Below are positions 42,107-51,129 of a DNA stretch of 64,000 bases, in pieces. Under the pieces are notes generated by a model. That model was not told the DNA's origin, made no database searches, and saw only the letters and a list, made by a program, of their open reading frames with translations. The DNA is from Petrocella sp024636985 (GTDB lineage Bacteria; Bacillota; Clostridia; Lachnospirales; Vallitaleaceae). Position 1 is the first letter of the stretch. The number at the start of each line of letters is the position of its first letter. The stretch covers positions 3,795-67,794 of the forward strand of contig JAGXFY010000015.1 in assembly GCA_024636985.1 (NCBI GenBank), read 5' to 3'. Position numbers and translations under genes: made by a program.

Positions 42107-43066
42107 ATGAAAATAGTTTTATTGGATCAGAAATCATTAGGAGAAAAATTAGAATTTGAGAAACTGGAATCGATGGGTTCAGTCACTTATTATGACTATA
42201 CCAATCAAGAGCAGATTATAGAAAGATGTGCAGAAGCAGAAGTAGTTATAACCAACAAAGGTTATTTTGATGAAGCAACCATAGAAGCACTAAAACAACT
42301 TAAGCTGATATGCATGACTGGAACAGGGTATGATAAAATCGATATTCAAGCAGCAAGAAAAATGGGAGTAGGTGTCTGTAATGTTTTGGATTACTGCTCA
42401 AATAGTGTTGCACAGCATACACTGGCCTTGGTTTTACAATTGGTCAATCATATGAATTATTATGGGGACTATGTTAAGAGTGGCAAGTATATTGAAGACG
42501 ATGCATTTACCCATTATGAGGTGCAAATCAATGAAATAGCCCAAATGACATGGGGCATCGTTGGTATGGGAAGTATTGGAAGTAAAGTGGCAAAGATAGC
42601 CGAAGCGATGGGTGCAAAAGTGATTTACTACTCAACAAGTGGTAAAAATCAACAAGATGCCTATGAACGGGTAAGCTTTAAGGACCTGTTAAAACGTTCA
42701 GACATTATTACCATACATGCGCCTTTAAACGATCAGACAAGAAACCTATTTGATGAAGGGGTTTTTGCCAAAATGAAAAAAAGTGCAATACTTGTCAATG
42801 TTGGTCGTGGTGACATCGTTAATGAAGCAGCATTGGTGTCGGCATTAAACAATCATCTTATAGCTGGTGCAGCCTTAGATGTATTAAGTATTGAACCAAT
42901 GAGCAAGAACTCTAAACTCCTCCCTATGTTGAATGATGCCAGACTTATTATTACACCTCATGTAGCATGGGCCAGCATCACAGCCAGACAGAGTGTTATT
43001 GATGAAGTGGCACTGAATATAGAAGCGTATATAAAAGGCAATAAGTATCAGAGGGTAGATGTGTAA
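42107..43066 (+). CDS. D-isomer-specific 2-hydroxyacid dehydrogenase
   Basis: This 319-residue NAD-dependent enzyme has ICMTGTGYDKIDIQAARKMG, the Rossmann motif GIVGMGSIGSKVAKIAEAMG, RSDIITIHAPLNDQTRNLFD, LVNVGRGDIVNEAALV and the catalytic His in LIITPHVAWAS. It resembles hydroxypyruvate or glycerate reductases; the substrate is not certain. GTGAGG precedes the ATG. Confidence 0.9.
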   Translation: MKIVLLDQKSLGEKLEFEKLESMGSVTYYDYTNQEQIIERCAEAEVVITNKGYFDEATIEALKQLKLICMTGTGYDKIDIQAARKMGVGVCNVLDYCSNSVAQHTLALVLQLVNHMNYYGDYVKSGKYIEDDAFTHYEVQINEIAQMTWGIVGMGSIGSKVAKIAEAMGAKVIYYSTSGKNQQDAYERVSFKDLLKRSDIITIHAPLNDQTRNLFDEGVFAKMKKSAILVNVGRGDIVNEAALVSALNNHLIAGAALDVLSIEPMSKNSKLLPMLNDARLIITPHVAWASITARQSVIDEVALNIEAYIKGNKYQRVDV

Positions 43067-43144
43067 AATACTAGGACTTAGTTGATGTATCTTATGAGAT
43101 ATGGTATATTATCAATAGTATTCTCGAAAGAAAGAAGGTGCCCT

Positions 43145-43990
43145 GTGGGTATTAAGATAATTGTAGACAGCTCAGCTGATTTACCAAAGGAAATTATTGA
43201 TAGATATGGTTTCATAGTTATACCGTTATCGGTTCATTTTGGTAGTCATACATATCTAGATTCAGTCGACCTTACACCAGGTATGTTTTATGAAAAGTTA
43301 ATTATCTCTGGTGAGATGCCGACGACAAGTCAGATTCCACCGGAACGGTTTGCCACATATTTCAAAAATGAGCTGGATGACGGCCATCAGATTATTTGTA
43401 TTACCTTAGGATCCAATGCCAGTGGTACTTGTCAGTCAGCTTATCTGGCAAGAGAAGAACTGAAAAAAGAAGATATCACAATTATTGATTCAAATTGCTT
43501 ATGCTCAGGCGTAGCGTATATTGCTATTGAAGTTGCACGCATGGTGGAGAGTAACAGATCAATAGAAGAGATTCTGACGGCAATAGAACCATTGACCAAC
43601 AATGGTATTGAACATCTTTTCTGTGTGGATACTCTAGAATACCTTAAAAAAGGCGGTCGCATCAAAGCAACCAAAGCGGCAGTGGCTGAGATTCTTAATA
43701 TTAAGCCGATATTGAATGTAGAAAATGCACTTACACAAATCATTCATAAAGTCCGAGGACGTAAAAAAATCATCCCCTATTATTTAGAACGGATGAAAAA
43801 AGATTTGGATTACGAAAGTGATCGAATTATGGTAGCTCATGCACAAGATTTAGAATTTGCCAAACAACTTATTGAGAAAATAAGAAGCGACTTGAATTGG
43901 GATAAAGAAATTATTGTATCAGAAGTAGGGGCTACTATAGGAACTCATGCTGGACCAGGTGTTTTGGCATGCTTTTACAAGAAAAAGTAA
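43145..43990 (+). CDS. DegV-family fatty-acid-binding protein
   Basis: This 281-residue protein binds fatty acids, in Gram-positives as FakB partner of the fatty acid kinase FakA. It starts IKIIVDSSADLPKEIIDRYG and has MPTTSQIPPERFATYF, ITLGSNASGTCQSAYLA and FCVDTLEYLKKGGRIKATKA. The GTG at 43145 follows AGAAGGTG; the frame extension to 43082 looks non-coding. The gene ends with GATIGTHAGPGVLACFYKK, the conserved C-terminus. Confidence 0.92.
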   Translation: MGIKIIVDSSADLPKEIIDRYGFIVIPLSVHFGSHTYLDSVDLTPGMFYEKLIISGEMPTTSQIPPERFATYFKNELDDGHQIICITLGSNASGTCQSAYLAREELKKEDITIIDSNCLCSGVAYIAIEVARMVESNRSIEEILTAIEPLTNNGIEHLFCVDTLEYLKKGGRIKATKAAVAEILNIKPILNVENALTQIIHKVRGRKKIIPYYLERMKKDLDYESDRIMVAHAQDLEFAKQLIEKIRSDLNWDKEIIVSEVGATIGTHAGPGVLACFYKKK

Positions 43991-44101
43991 TAAAACTTTT
44001 TGGCGTCTAATTCAGTTTAGGCGTCTTATTGTGACTTGAAGGTTAATGTGTCAAATCAATACGTTGAACTTTCAAGGTTAATGTACATCAGGAGGAAAAC
44101 A

Positions 44102-44812
44102 ATGAAGAAACAGATCATTATAGGATTGATATTTTTACTTGTGCTTGTCGGGACGGGCTGTAAGCAATCGGTAACCGGGGATATATATACTGAAACGGAC
44201 GTAACCATAAACGCAGATACCAATGTAGAAACGGACGATTTGCAGGAACCATCTTTGGTGGATGAAAATACTCAGATGGACGAGGTTACTCCGGGTATTG
44301 GACCGATAACGCCGGAATCCGTAAACGATGAAGAAGTTAAAGAACAACTGTTAAGTTTTCTTGAGACTTTTCATTACAATATCTTTTTTAGCCAAAGAGA
44401 TATGACAGATGGGATTACGGAAAGCGATCGAACAAAATTCGCCATATCCTATATCTATCAAAATGAGTATCAAGAATTAAAATTTGATACAACAAACTTT
44501 ATTCTATATGTTCCGGAACAAAGAGTTGAAGAGATTTCACAGAAATACTTTGGTGAAACGGTATCGAACCATGCCTCATTTGAAGAAGAGAAAATTGTCT
44601 ATGAGGAAGGTTTTTATCTCATGCCTGCAATGGACACTGAATGGAATGAAAAGCCTCAAATCTATAGTGTTGAGATTGATGAGGATAATTCATATAGAGT
44701 TACTATATCGCTATACAATAGTGATCTTCAACCAACAAGAGCCTATAGGACCGTTGTAGCCGTTGAAAACAATCGATATATTCTTAAAGCGTATAGTCCA
44801 ATCAAAAATTGA
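44102..44812 (+). CDS. Lipoprotein of unknown function
   Basis: This 236-residue protein has a signal sequence KKQIIIGLIFLLVLVGTGCK with a lipobox-like GTGC, so it is probably a membrane-anchored lipoprotein. An acidic Thr/Asp/Glu-rich linker follows, then a globular part of about 140 residues. No family is recognised. AGGAGG precedes the Met at 44102. leuS follows after 54 bases. Confidence 0.75.
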   Translation: MKKQIIIGLIFLLVLVGTGCKQSVTGDIYTETDVTINADTNVETDDLQEPSLVDENTQMDEVTPGIGPITPESVNDEEVKEQLLSFLETFHYNIFFSQRDMTDGITESDRTKFAISYIYQNEYQELKFDTTNFILYVPEQRVEEISQKYFGETVSNHASFEEEKIVYEEGFYLMPAMDTEWNEKPQIYSVEIDEDNSYRVTISLYNSDLQPTRAYRTVVAVENNRYILKAYSPIKN

Positions 44813-44866
44813 TTGGCTAAGTATAGATAGTAAGTCTTTAATAAGACTCAATAATAGGAGGCAATT

Positions 44867-47278
44867 ATGTCAAAATTGTATAACCATAAAACAATAGAGA
44901 ATAAATGGAGAAAAAACTGGGAGACAGAACCCATAAATCTACCGAGTAAGGATAAAAAGAATTATTATTGCTTAGATATGTTTCCATATCCTTCGGGAAG
45001 CGGCTTACATGTCGGTCACTGGCGCGGTTATGTTCTTAGTGATGTTTGGAGCCGCTATAAAATTCTACAAGGTTATCATGTTTTGCATCCTATGGGTTGG
45101 GATGCTTTTGGATTACCGGCTGAGAACTACGCCATCACGATGGGTGTTCATCCGGCTAAAGCAACAGCTGAAAATGTGGAGAATTTCAAACGCCAATTAA
45201 AAGAAATTAGTGCCGTTTATAATTGGGATAATGAAGTGAATACAACAGATCCCAACTTCTATAAATGGACACAATGGATTTTTGTGCAAATGTTTAAAGA
45301 AGGTTTAGCCTATGAGAAGGAAATGCCGATTAATTGGTGCCCAAGTTGTAAGACGGGATTGGCCAATGAAGAAGTAAAAGACGGTAAATGTGACCGATGT
45401 GATTCAGAAGTAACTAAGAAAAATCTTAGACAATGGATGCTAAAGATTACAGCATATGCAGAAAGACTATTAAATGATCTGGATGATTTGAATTGGCCCA
45501 GCAAAGTTAAAAAAATGCAATCGGATTGGATTGGCAAATCCTATGGTGCTGAAGTGGACTTTGAAGTTGAAGGTCATAATGAGAAGATAAAAGTGTTCAC
45601 GACAAGACCGGATACCTTATATGGTGCCACTTTTATGGTGCTTGCACCGGAACATGAGCTGGTTAAGACTTTAGCTGCTGATACACATAATCATGATGTA
45701 GAAGCCTATGTATTTAATGCGTCACTTAAGTCATCTGTAGATCGTTTACAGGAAAAGGAAAAAACAGGTGTTTTCACAGGTAACTATGCCATCAATCCAT
45801 TAAACAAGAAAAAAGTACCTATCTGGATTTCGGATTATGTTCTTGCTGATTATGGAACCGGTGCGATTATGTGTGTACCGGCACATGATGAAAGAGACTT
45901 TGCATTTGCTAAAAAGTTTGATCTTCCGATTGTTCAAGTCATAGCAAAGGATGGTATAGAAGTTGAACTAGATGAAGCTTATACTGAAGTCGGTGTTATG
46001 ATTAATTCTGATGCTTTTAATGGTATACCTTCGGATGAGGCAAAAGAAGTGGTTGCAAACTATTTAGAAGAAAATAAGATCGGTGTCAAAACCACGAATT
46101 ATAAACTTAGAGACTGGGTATTTTCCAGACAACGTTATTGGGGAGAACCTATTCCAATCGTACATTGTCCGGATTGTGGACCGGTACCGGTGAAAGAAGA
46201 AGATCTACCGGTTACTTTACCGGAAGTGGAATCCTATGAGCCAACAGGAACAGGTGAATCACCACTTGCAGACATTCATGAGTGGGTTAATACAATTTGT
46301 CCCGAATGTGGTGGACCCGGTAAACGTGAGACAAATACAATGCCTCAATGGGCGGGATCATCATGGTACTTTTTACGCTATGTAGATGTAGACAACCATG
46401 ATGCTTTGGTTTCAAAAGAAAAGATGAAAGCATGGCTACCGGTGGATATGTATGTCGGTGGTATTGAACATGCTGTTTTACATTTGTTATACTCTAGATT
46501 CTATACTAAGTTTCTCTATGACATTGGTGCGGTTGAATTTGAAGAGCCTTTCACTCAGCTCTTCAACCAAGGCATGATTTGTAAAAATGGTGCAAAAATG
46601 AGTAAATCCAAGGGTAATGTTGTATCACCTGATGATTTGGTTGAGAATTATGGTTGCGACTCATTAAGAATTTACGAACTTTTCGTTGGCCCACCGGAAT
46701 TAGATTCTGAATGGGATGACCGAGGTATTGAAGGTGTTTATAGGTTTATTAACAAGGTTTGGAATCTTGTTATGGATAACAAAGACCGTAAAGTTAAGGT
46801 TACGCCGGAACTTGAGAAAATCAGACACCAATTGATTCATGAGGTTACACACCGTATGGATTCATTCCATATGAACACGGTGGTATCTGCTTTTATGGAA
46901 TATACCAATTCACTCATCCATCAGTCCAAGCATAATCAAGGTGTTGATCTTGATACCTTAAAAATATTAATTACGCTTTTAGCACCTTTTGCACCTCATA
47001 TGGCAGAAGAGTTATGGGAAGTGATTGGTGAAAAAGGAACGGTCTTTGAACAAACGTGGCCGGTTGCAGATCCTGAGAAAATGAAAGAGGACGAGATTGA
47101 GATGCCTGTGCAAGTTAATGGCAAGGTTAAGGCAACAATTACGATTGGTGTGGACGAGGCTAAGGATTCTGTACTCGATAAAGCAAAGCTTGCTGTCGAG
47201 AAAGTCATTAGCGGTCAGTCGATTGTTAAGGAAATCTATGTTCCAGGTAGAATCATTAATATAGTGGTTAAGGCGTAA
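44867..47278 (+). CDS. leuS: Leucyl-tRNA synthetase
   Basis: This 803-residue class I synthetase attaches leucine to tRNA-Leu. HIGH motif: SGLHVGHWRG (about residue 47); KMSKS motif: AKMSKSKGNVV (about 577). The Zn-binding CPSCKTGLANEEV with CDRC is present, and the CP1 editing domain has FTTRPDTLYGATFMVLAPEH and MCVPAHDERDFAFAKKF. TAGGAGG precedes the ATG. No T-box leader is found in the 54-base gap. The last codons (VVKA and stop) lie inside the left end of a palindromic element. Confidence 0.97.
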   Translation: MSKLYNHKTIENKWRKNWETEPINLPSKDKKNYYCLDMFPYPSGSGLHVGHWRGYVLSDVWSRYKILQGYHVLHPMGWDAFGLPAENYAITMGVHPAKATAENVENFKRQLKEISAVYNWDNEVNTTDPNFYKWTQWIFVQMFKEGLAYEKEMPINWCPSCKTGLANEEVKDGKCDRCDSEVTKKNLRQWMLKITAYAERLLNDLDDLNWPSKVKKMQSDWIGKSYGAEVDFEVEGHNEKIKVFTTRPDTLYGATFMVLAPEHELVKTLAADTHNHDVEAYVFNASLKSSVDRLQEKEKTGVFTGNYAINPLNKKKVPIWISDYVLADYGTGAIMCVPAHDERDFAFAKKFDLPIVQVIAKDGIEVELDEAYTEVGVMINSDAFNGIPSDEAKEVVANYLEENKIGVKTTNYKLRDWVFSRQRYWGEPIPIVHCPDCGPVPVKEEDLPVTLPEVESYEPTGTGESPLADIHEWVNTICPECGGPGKRETNTMPQWAGSSWYFLRYVDVDNHDALVSKEKMKAWLPVDMYVGGIEHAVLHLLYSRFYTKFLYDIGAVEFEEPFTQLFNQGMICKNGAKMSKSKGNVVSPDDLVENYGCDSLRIYELFVGPPELDSEWDDRGIEGVYRFINKVWNLVMDNKDRKVKVTPELEKIRHQLIHEVTHRMDSFHMNTVVSAFMEYTNSLIHQSKHNQGVDLDTLKILITLLAPFAPHMAEELWEVIGEKGTVFEQTWPVADPEKMKEDEIEMPVQVNGKVKATITIGVDEAKDSVLDKAKLAVEKVISGQSIVKEIYVPGRIINIVVKA

Positions 47279-47384
47279 AAACTATATAGTTGAATTTTCA
47301 CAAACAAAATATAGTTACGAATGTATCAACGTAATCTATAGATTGTATGTGAATTAATGAAACTTAGTTTTGACCCTTAACCAT
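47264..47384 (+). repeat. MITE-like palindromic element, copy 2, overlapping the leuS stop
   Basis: GTGGTTAAGGCGTAAAAACT at the left and AGTTTTGACCCTTAACCAT at the right are imperfect inverted ends. The interior (CTATATAGTTGAATTTTCAC, TACGAATGTATCAACGTAAT, ATAGATTGTATGTGAA) matches the 16598-16720 element in inverse orientation. The leuS terminal sequence AGTGGTTAAGGCGTAAAA recurs right after the element at 47385-47402 with one change. Confidence 0.7.
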
Positions 47385-47422
47385 AGTGGTTAAAGCGTAA
47401 AAGGTTTATTGAGTAGGCAAGG

Positions 47423-47454
47423 TCTCTAAGTGGAAAAACTTAGAGATTTTTTTT
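47423..47454 (+). terminator. Terminator after leuS
   Basis: TCTCTAAG and CTTAGAGA around TGGAAAAA, followed by T8. It lies beyond the palindromic element. Confidence 0.85.
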
Positions 47455-47466
47455 GTGAAATTCACA
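47454..47466 (+). promoter_or_regulatory. Perfect palindrome TGTGAAATTCACA
   Basis: This 13-base palindrome starts at the end of the terminator T run. It resembles CRP/FNR-like or Rex-like operators (TGTGA...TCACA) but lies about 180 bases upstream of the next promoter, so its role is unclear. Confidence 0.3.
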
Positions 47467-47640
47467 GTTTCTTAACGGAATATTTACATATTATATACAT
47501 TAAGATAATTAATTGGCAATAATGTGCATAATATGTGGATAATGTGGAAAAATAAAAATAAATAGGAGAGAGTTTTTCGAAATGTCAGTTAATTTTGTCT
47601 ATTTAGTTCACTAAAATAAGAAAATCAATCAACTGTCAAC

Positions 47641-47669
47641 TTGACAAAAACTGTATGATTGTATACAAT
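47641..47669 (+). promoter_or_regulatory. Promoter of the citrate synthase operon with GntR operator
   Basis: TTGACA (47641-47646) and TACAAT (47664-47669) are exactly 17 bases apart. The palindrome ATTGTATACAAT (47658-47669) covers the -10 box. GT-TATA-AC type palindromes are typical of FadR-subfamily (FCD) GntR regulators, and such a regulator is encoded as the third gene of the operon. Confidence 0.75.
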
Positions 47670-47753
47670 AATACTAATGTTGCATATTTATAGATTAAAC
47701 TGCATAGGCATATATTTATCACACGGCTGACCAAGTATGAGTTGGAGATTTAT

Positions 47754-49136
47754 ATGATTGAATATAGTAAAAAAACCAATTTGCTTGAAAGAACTGAGTT
47801 CACTTATCCTTTACAGGATGTTGCTGAGCCTAATTTATTTAGGAATCTTTTTCCATATGATGAAGTACCAAAGATTGCTTTTAATCATCGTCATGTTCCA
47901 ATTAATATGCCTGAGGAAATTTGGATTACAGATACAACCTTTAGAGATGGTCAACAGTCAAGAGAGCCATTCAAAACCGATCAGATTGTTAAGATCTATG
48001 ATTATCTTCATCAATTAGGTGGGGAAAGTGGTTTGATTCGACAGAGTGAGTTCTTTTTATATAGTAAAAAGGACAGAGATGCAGTCTATAAGTGTCTTGA
48101 ACGGGGCTATTCTTTTCCGGAAGTCACCAGTTGGATCCGAGCGTCCAAGCAGGATTTTGAATTGGTTAAATCTATAGGTATTCAGGAAACTGGCGTTTTG
48201 GTAAGTTGTTCAGATTATCATATTTTTTATAAGCTGAAGATGACAAGACGTGAGGCGGTAGATCATTATTTGGGCATTATTAAGTCCTGTATTGAAATAG
48301 GAATCAGACCAAGATGCCATCTGGAGGATATTACCAGAGCGGATTTTTATGGCTTTGTGGTGCCTTTTGTTAATGAACTTATGAAGTTGATGGAAGAAAC
48401 AAAGATGCCAATTAAAATCAGGGCATGCGATACCATGGGCTATGGTATTAGTTTTCCAGGTGTTGTTATGCCAAGAAGTGTCCAGGGTATCATCTACGGT
48501 CTGCATCATCATGCCGGTGTACCATCTGGTCTTTTAGAATGGCATGGTCATAATGATTTTTATAGAGCAGTACAAAATGCTTCTACAGCTTGGCTTTATG
48601 GTTGTTCTGGTGTTAATGCTACGATGTTTGGTATTGGAGAGAGAACAGGCAATACACCTATTGAAGCCATGGTCTTTGAATATGCACAACTACGTGGTAC
48701 ACTTGATGGTATGGATACCAGAATCATTACAGAGATTAGCGAGTATTTTACTAAAGAGCTGGGCTTTAATATGCCTTCAAGAACACCTTTTGTCGGAAAG
48801 AATTTTAATGTGACAAGAGCAGGCATTCACGCAGATGGCTTACTAAAGAATGAAGAAATCTATAATATTTTTGATACAGAAAAGTTTCTAAACAGACCGG
48901 TGATTGTGGCGGTAACTAAGACCTCAGGGATTTCCGGTGTGGCCCATTGGATTAACGCTTATTATGGGTTAACAGGAGGTAAGATGTTGGATAAGCAACA
49001 TCCGTTGGTGTTGGCAGTAAAATCATGGGTGGATCAGGAATATGATGAAGGTCGTGAAGTAGCCATTGCAGAAGAAGAGTTGGTTAGAATCATAGGTGAA
49101 AAGTCAAGAGAAATGAATATTTCTTTTGTGAAATAA
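47754..49136 (+). CDS. Re-citrate synthase candidate (isopropylmalate/homocitrate synthase family)
   Basis: This 460-residue DRE-TIM metallolyase has WITDTTFRDGQQSREPF near residue 60, LEDITRADFYGFVVPFVNEL, LEWHGHNDFYRAVQNASTAW (HxH metal ligands) and NVTRAGIHADGLLKNEEIYN. The family includes isopropylmalate and homocitrate synthases, and the Re-face citrate synthases of anaerobes. Lack of a LeuA regulatory domain, the FPYDEVPKI N-terminus and the adjacent isocitrate dehydrogenase favour citrate formation from oxaloacetate and acetyl-CoA. The Met at 47754 follows TTGGAG. Confidence 0.75.
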   Translation: MIEYSKKTNLLERTEFTYPLQDVAEPNLFRNLFPYDEVPKIAFNHRHVPINMPEEIWITDTTFRDGQQSREPFKTDQIVKIYDYLHQLGGESGLIRQSEFFLYSKKDRDAVYKCLERGYSFPEVTSWIRASKQDFELVKSIGIQETGVLVSCSDYHIFYKLKMTRREAVDHYLGIIKSCIEIGIRPRCHLEDITRADFYGFVVPFVNELMKLMEETKMPIKIRACDTMGYGISFPGVVMPRSVQGIIYGLHHHAGVPSGLLEWHGHNDFYRAVQNASTAWLYGCSGVNATMFGIGERTGNTPIEAMVFEYAQLRGTLDGMDTRIITEISEYFTKELGFNMPSRTPFVGKNFNVTRAGIHADGLLKNEEIYNIFDTEKFLNRPVIVAVTKTSGISGVAHWINAYYGLTGGKMLDKQHPLVLAVKSWVDQEYDEGREVAIAEEELVRIIGEKSREMNISFVK

Positions 49137-49214
49137 TAAAAAATGTTATAATAAAGGCGGTCGTTTTTAATACGACAAATCAAACCAATTATGGCATCAA
49201 ATGGAGGTAATAAA

Positions 49215-50360
49215 ATGGATTATTTGAAACATTTTGAGACACTTGTCAACGATCAAAAAGCTAGAGTGGCTAAGATGAAGGAACAAGGTGACTTCATTGA
49301 TTACAAGAGCTTAGACAAGATCATTATCGGTGTTGTCGGTGGTGACGGTATTGGTCCGGCTATTACAGCTCAATCTCAGCGTGTACTTGAATTCTTACTT
49401 GCGGATGAAGTCAAAAAAGGCAAAGTTGAGTTTAGAGTCATTGAAGGTTTAACCATCGAGAAAAGAGCAGAAGTGAACAAAGCCATTCCTGATGAAGTAT
49501 TGGCAGATCTCAAAAAATGTCATGTTATCCTTAAAGGACCAACTACGACACCAAGAGAAGGCGATCCATGGCCAAACATTGAAAGCGCTAATGTAGCGAT
49601 GTGTAAAGAACTGGATCTTTTTGCTAATGTAAGACCGGTTAAAGTAGTTGAAGAGGGCATTGATTGGACATTTTTCAGAGAGAATACCGAAGGCGCATAT
49701 GTACTTGGAAGTCAAGGTATTCATATCGATGAAGATATTGCTTTTGATTTTAAGGTTATTACAACTCAAGGTGCTGAAAGAATTGCACGTGCAGCGTTTG
49801 ACTTTGCTAAGAAAAATGGAAAAACACGTGTTACGTGTGTAACAAAAGCCAATGTTATTAAGACCTCAGATGGAAAATTCCTAAATGTGTGTAAGGAAGT
49901 TGCAAAAGACTATCCTGGTATTGAGATGGATGACTGGTATATCGATATCATGACAGCGAAGCTCATTGATAAAAACAGAAGAACACAATTCCAAGTTATG
50001 GTACTTCCTAATTTATATGGTGATATTTTAACAGATGAAGCAGCTGAATTTCAAGGTGGCGTAGGTACAGCCGGTTCAGCCAATATTGGTAAGAGATATG
50101 CTATGTTCGAAGCGATTCACGGGTCCGCACCTAGAATGGTGGATGAAGGTAGAGATATTTATGCTGACCCATCAAGTGTTGTACGTGGTGGTGCTATGTT
50201 ACTTAGCCATATCGGTTACACAAAAGAGGCAGATAAACTATTTAAAGCATTAGAGATTTGTGGTCAAACAGAAAAGAAATTGGTGATGACAGGTAGAGAT
50301 ACAGGTGCTACCAATGCAGATTTTGCAAATTACTTAATGGAAACCATAGAGAAGTTATAA
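49215..50360 (+). CDS. icd: Isocitrate dehydrogenase (NAD-type, isocitrate/isopropylmalate family)
   Basis: This 381-residue enzyme oxidatively decarboxylates isocitrate to 2-oxoglutarate. It shows GVVGGDGIGPAITAQSQRVL, TFFRENTEGAYVLGSQG, KANVIKTSDG, GDILTDEAAEFQGGVGTAGS and FEAIHGSAPRMVDEGRDIYA. The family also contains isopropylmalate dehydrogenases, but the neighbouring citrate synthase points to the 2-oxoglutarate and glutamate route. GGAGG precedes the Met at 49215. An aconitase gene is not in the window. Confidence 0.85.
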   Translation: MDYLKHFETLVNDQKARVAKMKEQGDFIDYKSLDKIIIGVVGGDGIGPAITAQSQRVLEFLLADEVKKGKVEFRVIEGLTIEKRAEVNKAIPDEVLADLKKCHVILKGPTTTPREGDPWPNIESANVAMCKELDLFANVRPVKVVEEGIDWTFFRENTEGAYVLGSQGIHIDEDIAFDFKVITTQGAERIARAAFDFAKKNGKTRVTCVTKANVIKTSDGKFLNVCKEVAKDYPGIEMDDWYIDIMTAKLIDKNRRTQFQVMVLPNLYGDILTDEAAEFQGGVGTAGSANIGKRYAMFEAIHGSAPRMVDEGRDIYADPSSVVRGGAMLLSHIGYTKEADKLFKALEICGQTEKKLVMTGRDTGATNADFANYLMETIEKL

Positions 50361-50385
50361 GAAAAATGTTTTTTGGAGGCGCGTA

Positions 50386-51084
50386 TTGGACAGCTATAAT
50401 CTTCAAGATGAAGTTAATGATAAATATTCACTAAGAGGTCGTGTTTTTCACAAGATTCGAGAAGACATCCTAAAAGGTGCGTATAAGCATAAAGAGGCCA
50501 TTAAGGAACTACAGGTCGCTATGGAACTGGGTGTTAGCCGAACTCCAGTCAGAGAGGCGCTAAGGCAGTTGGAACTTGAAGGTTTGGTGACGATTATACC
50601 GAACAAGGGTGCAATCGTAACGGGCATCAATGCAAAAGACATTCAAGATATTTATGCTATTCGCTCTATGATTGAAGGTTTATGCGCTAAATGGGCATCA
50701 GAGAATATTACGCCTAGCCAAATTGATGGGTTAGAGGAGATTGTATATTTATCAGAATTTCATCTTGAAAAAGGTCATATAGATCAATTATATGAATTGG
50801 ATAATAGATTTCATGAAATTCTTTACGAGGCTTCTAATAGCAAAATCATGAAGCATGTTTTATCGGATTTTCATCATTATGTGCAACGGGTTAGAAAAGT
50901 GTCCTTGTCTTCTGTGGATCGTGCAAAGGCTTCAATTAAAGAGCATAAAGCTATCGTAGAAGCACTTAAGACCGGTAACGGTAAGATGGCCAGCGAGCTA
51001 ACCAACAAACATATAGAAAATACGTCCCAAAATGTTATTGAAAAAAAGATTGCTCAGATTTTAGATATGGATCACAATCAGTAA
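50386..51084 (+). CDS. GntR-family regulator (FadR/FCD subfamily)
   Basis: This 232-residue regulator has the winged helix YKHKEAIKELQVAMELGVSR followed by TPVREALRQLELEGLVTIIP, and a C-terminal FCD ligand domain (IYAIRSMIEGLCAKWA; LDNRFHEILYEASNSKIM). FCD regulators sense carboxylates, so a citrate-cycle acid is a reasonable ligand. It starts with TTG at 50386 after TTTGGAGGCG. It is the last gene of the citrate synthase operon and probably binds the palindrome at 47658-47669. Confidence 0.9.
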   Translation: MDSYNLQDEVNDKYSLRGRVFHKIREDILKGAYKHKEAIKELQVAMELGVSRTPVREALRQLELEGLVTIIPNKGAIVTGINAKDIQDIYAIRSMIEGLCAKWASENITPSQIDGLEEIVYLSEFHLEKGHIDQLYELDNRFHEILYEASNSKIMKHVLSDFHHYVQRVRKVSLSSVDRAKASIKEHKAIVEALKTGNGKMASELTNKHIENTSQNVIEKKIAQILDMDHNQ

Positions 51085-51091
51085 TACAATA

Positions 51092-51125
51092 AAAAGGTTC
51101 TTTCACTAAGAAGGAGCTTTTTTTA
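51092..51125 (+). terminator. Terminator of the citrate synthase operon
   Basis: AAAAGGTTCTTTC and AAGAAGGAGCTTTT pair with G-U wobble and are followed by T7. Confidence 0.7.
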
Positions 51126-51129
51126 TTCT

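Noticed and set aside
43991..44035. Terminator after degV
   Set aside because: GGCGTCT occurs twice in the same direction, so it is a direct repeat and does not form a stem.
44813..44866. T-box leader in front of leuS
   Set aside because: The gap is only 54 bases and has no T-box sequence or terminator/antiterminator pair; there is only a small AGTCTT/AAGACT hairpin.
47754..49136. Annotating the first gene of the citrate operon as leuA
   Set aside because: It lacks the C-terminal regulatory domain of LeuA, and no leuB, leuC or leuD is adjacent; the neighbouring isocitrate dehydrogenase supports a citrate synthase role instead, although this needs an assay.
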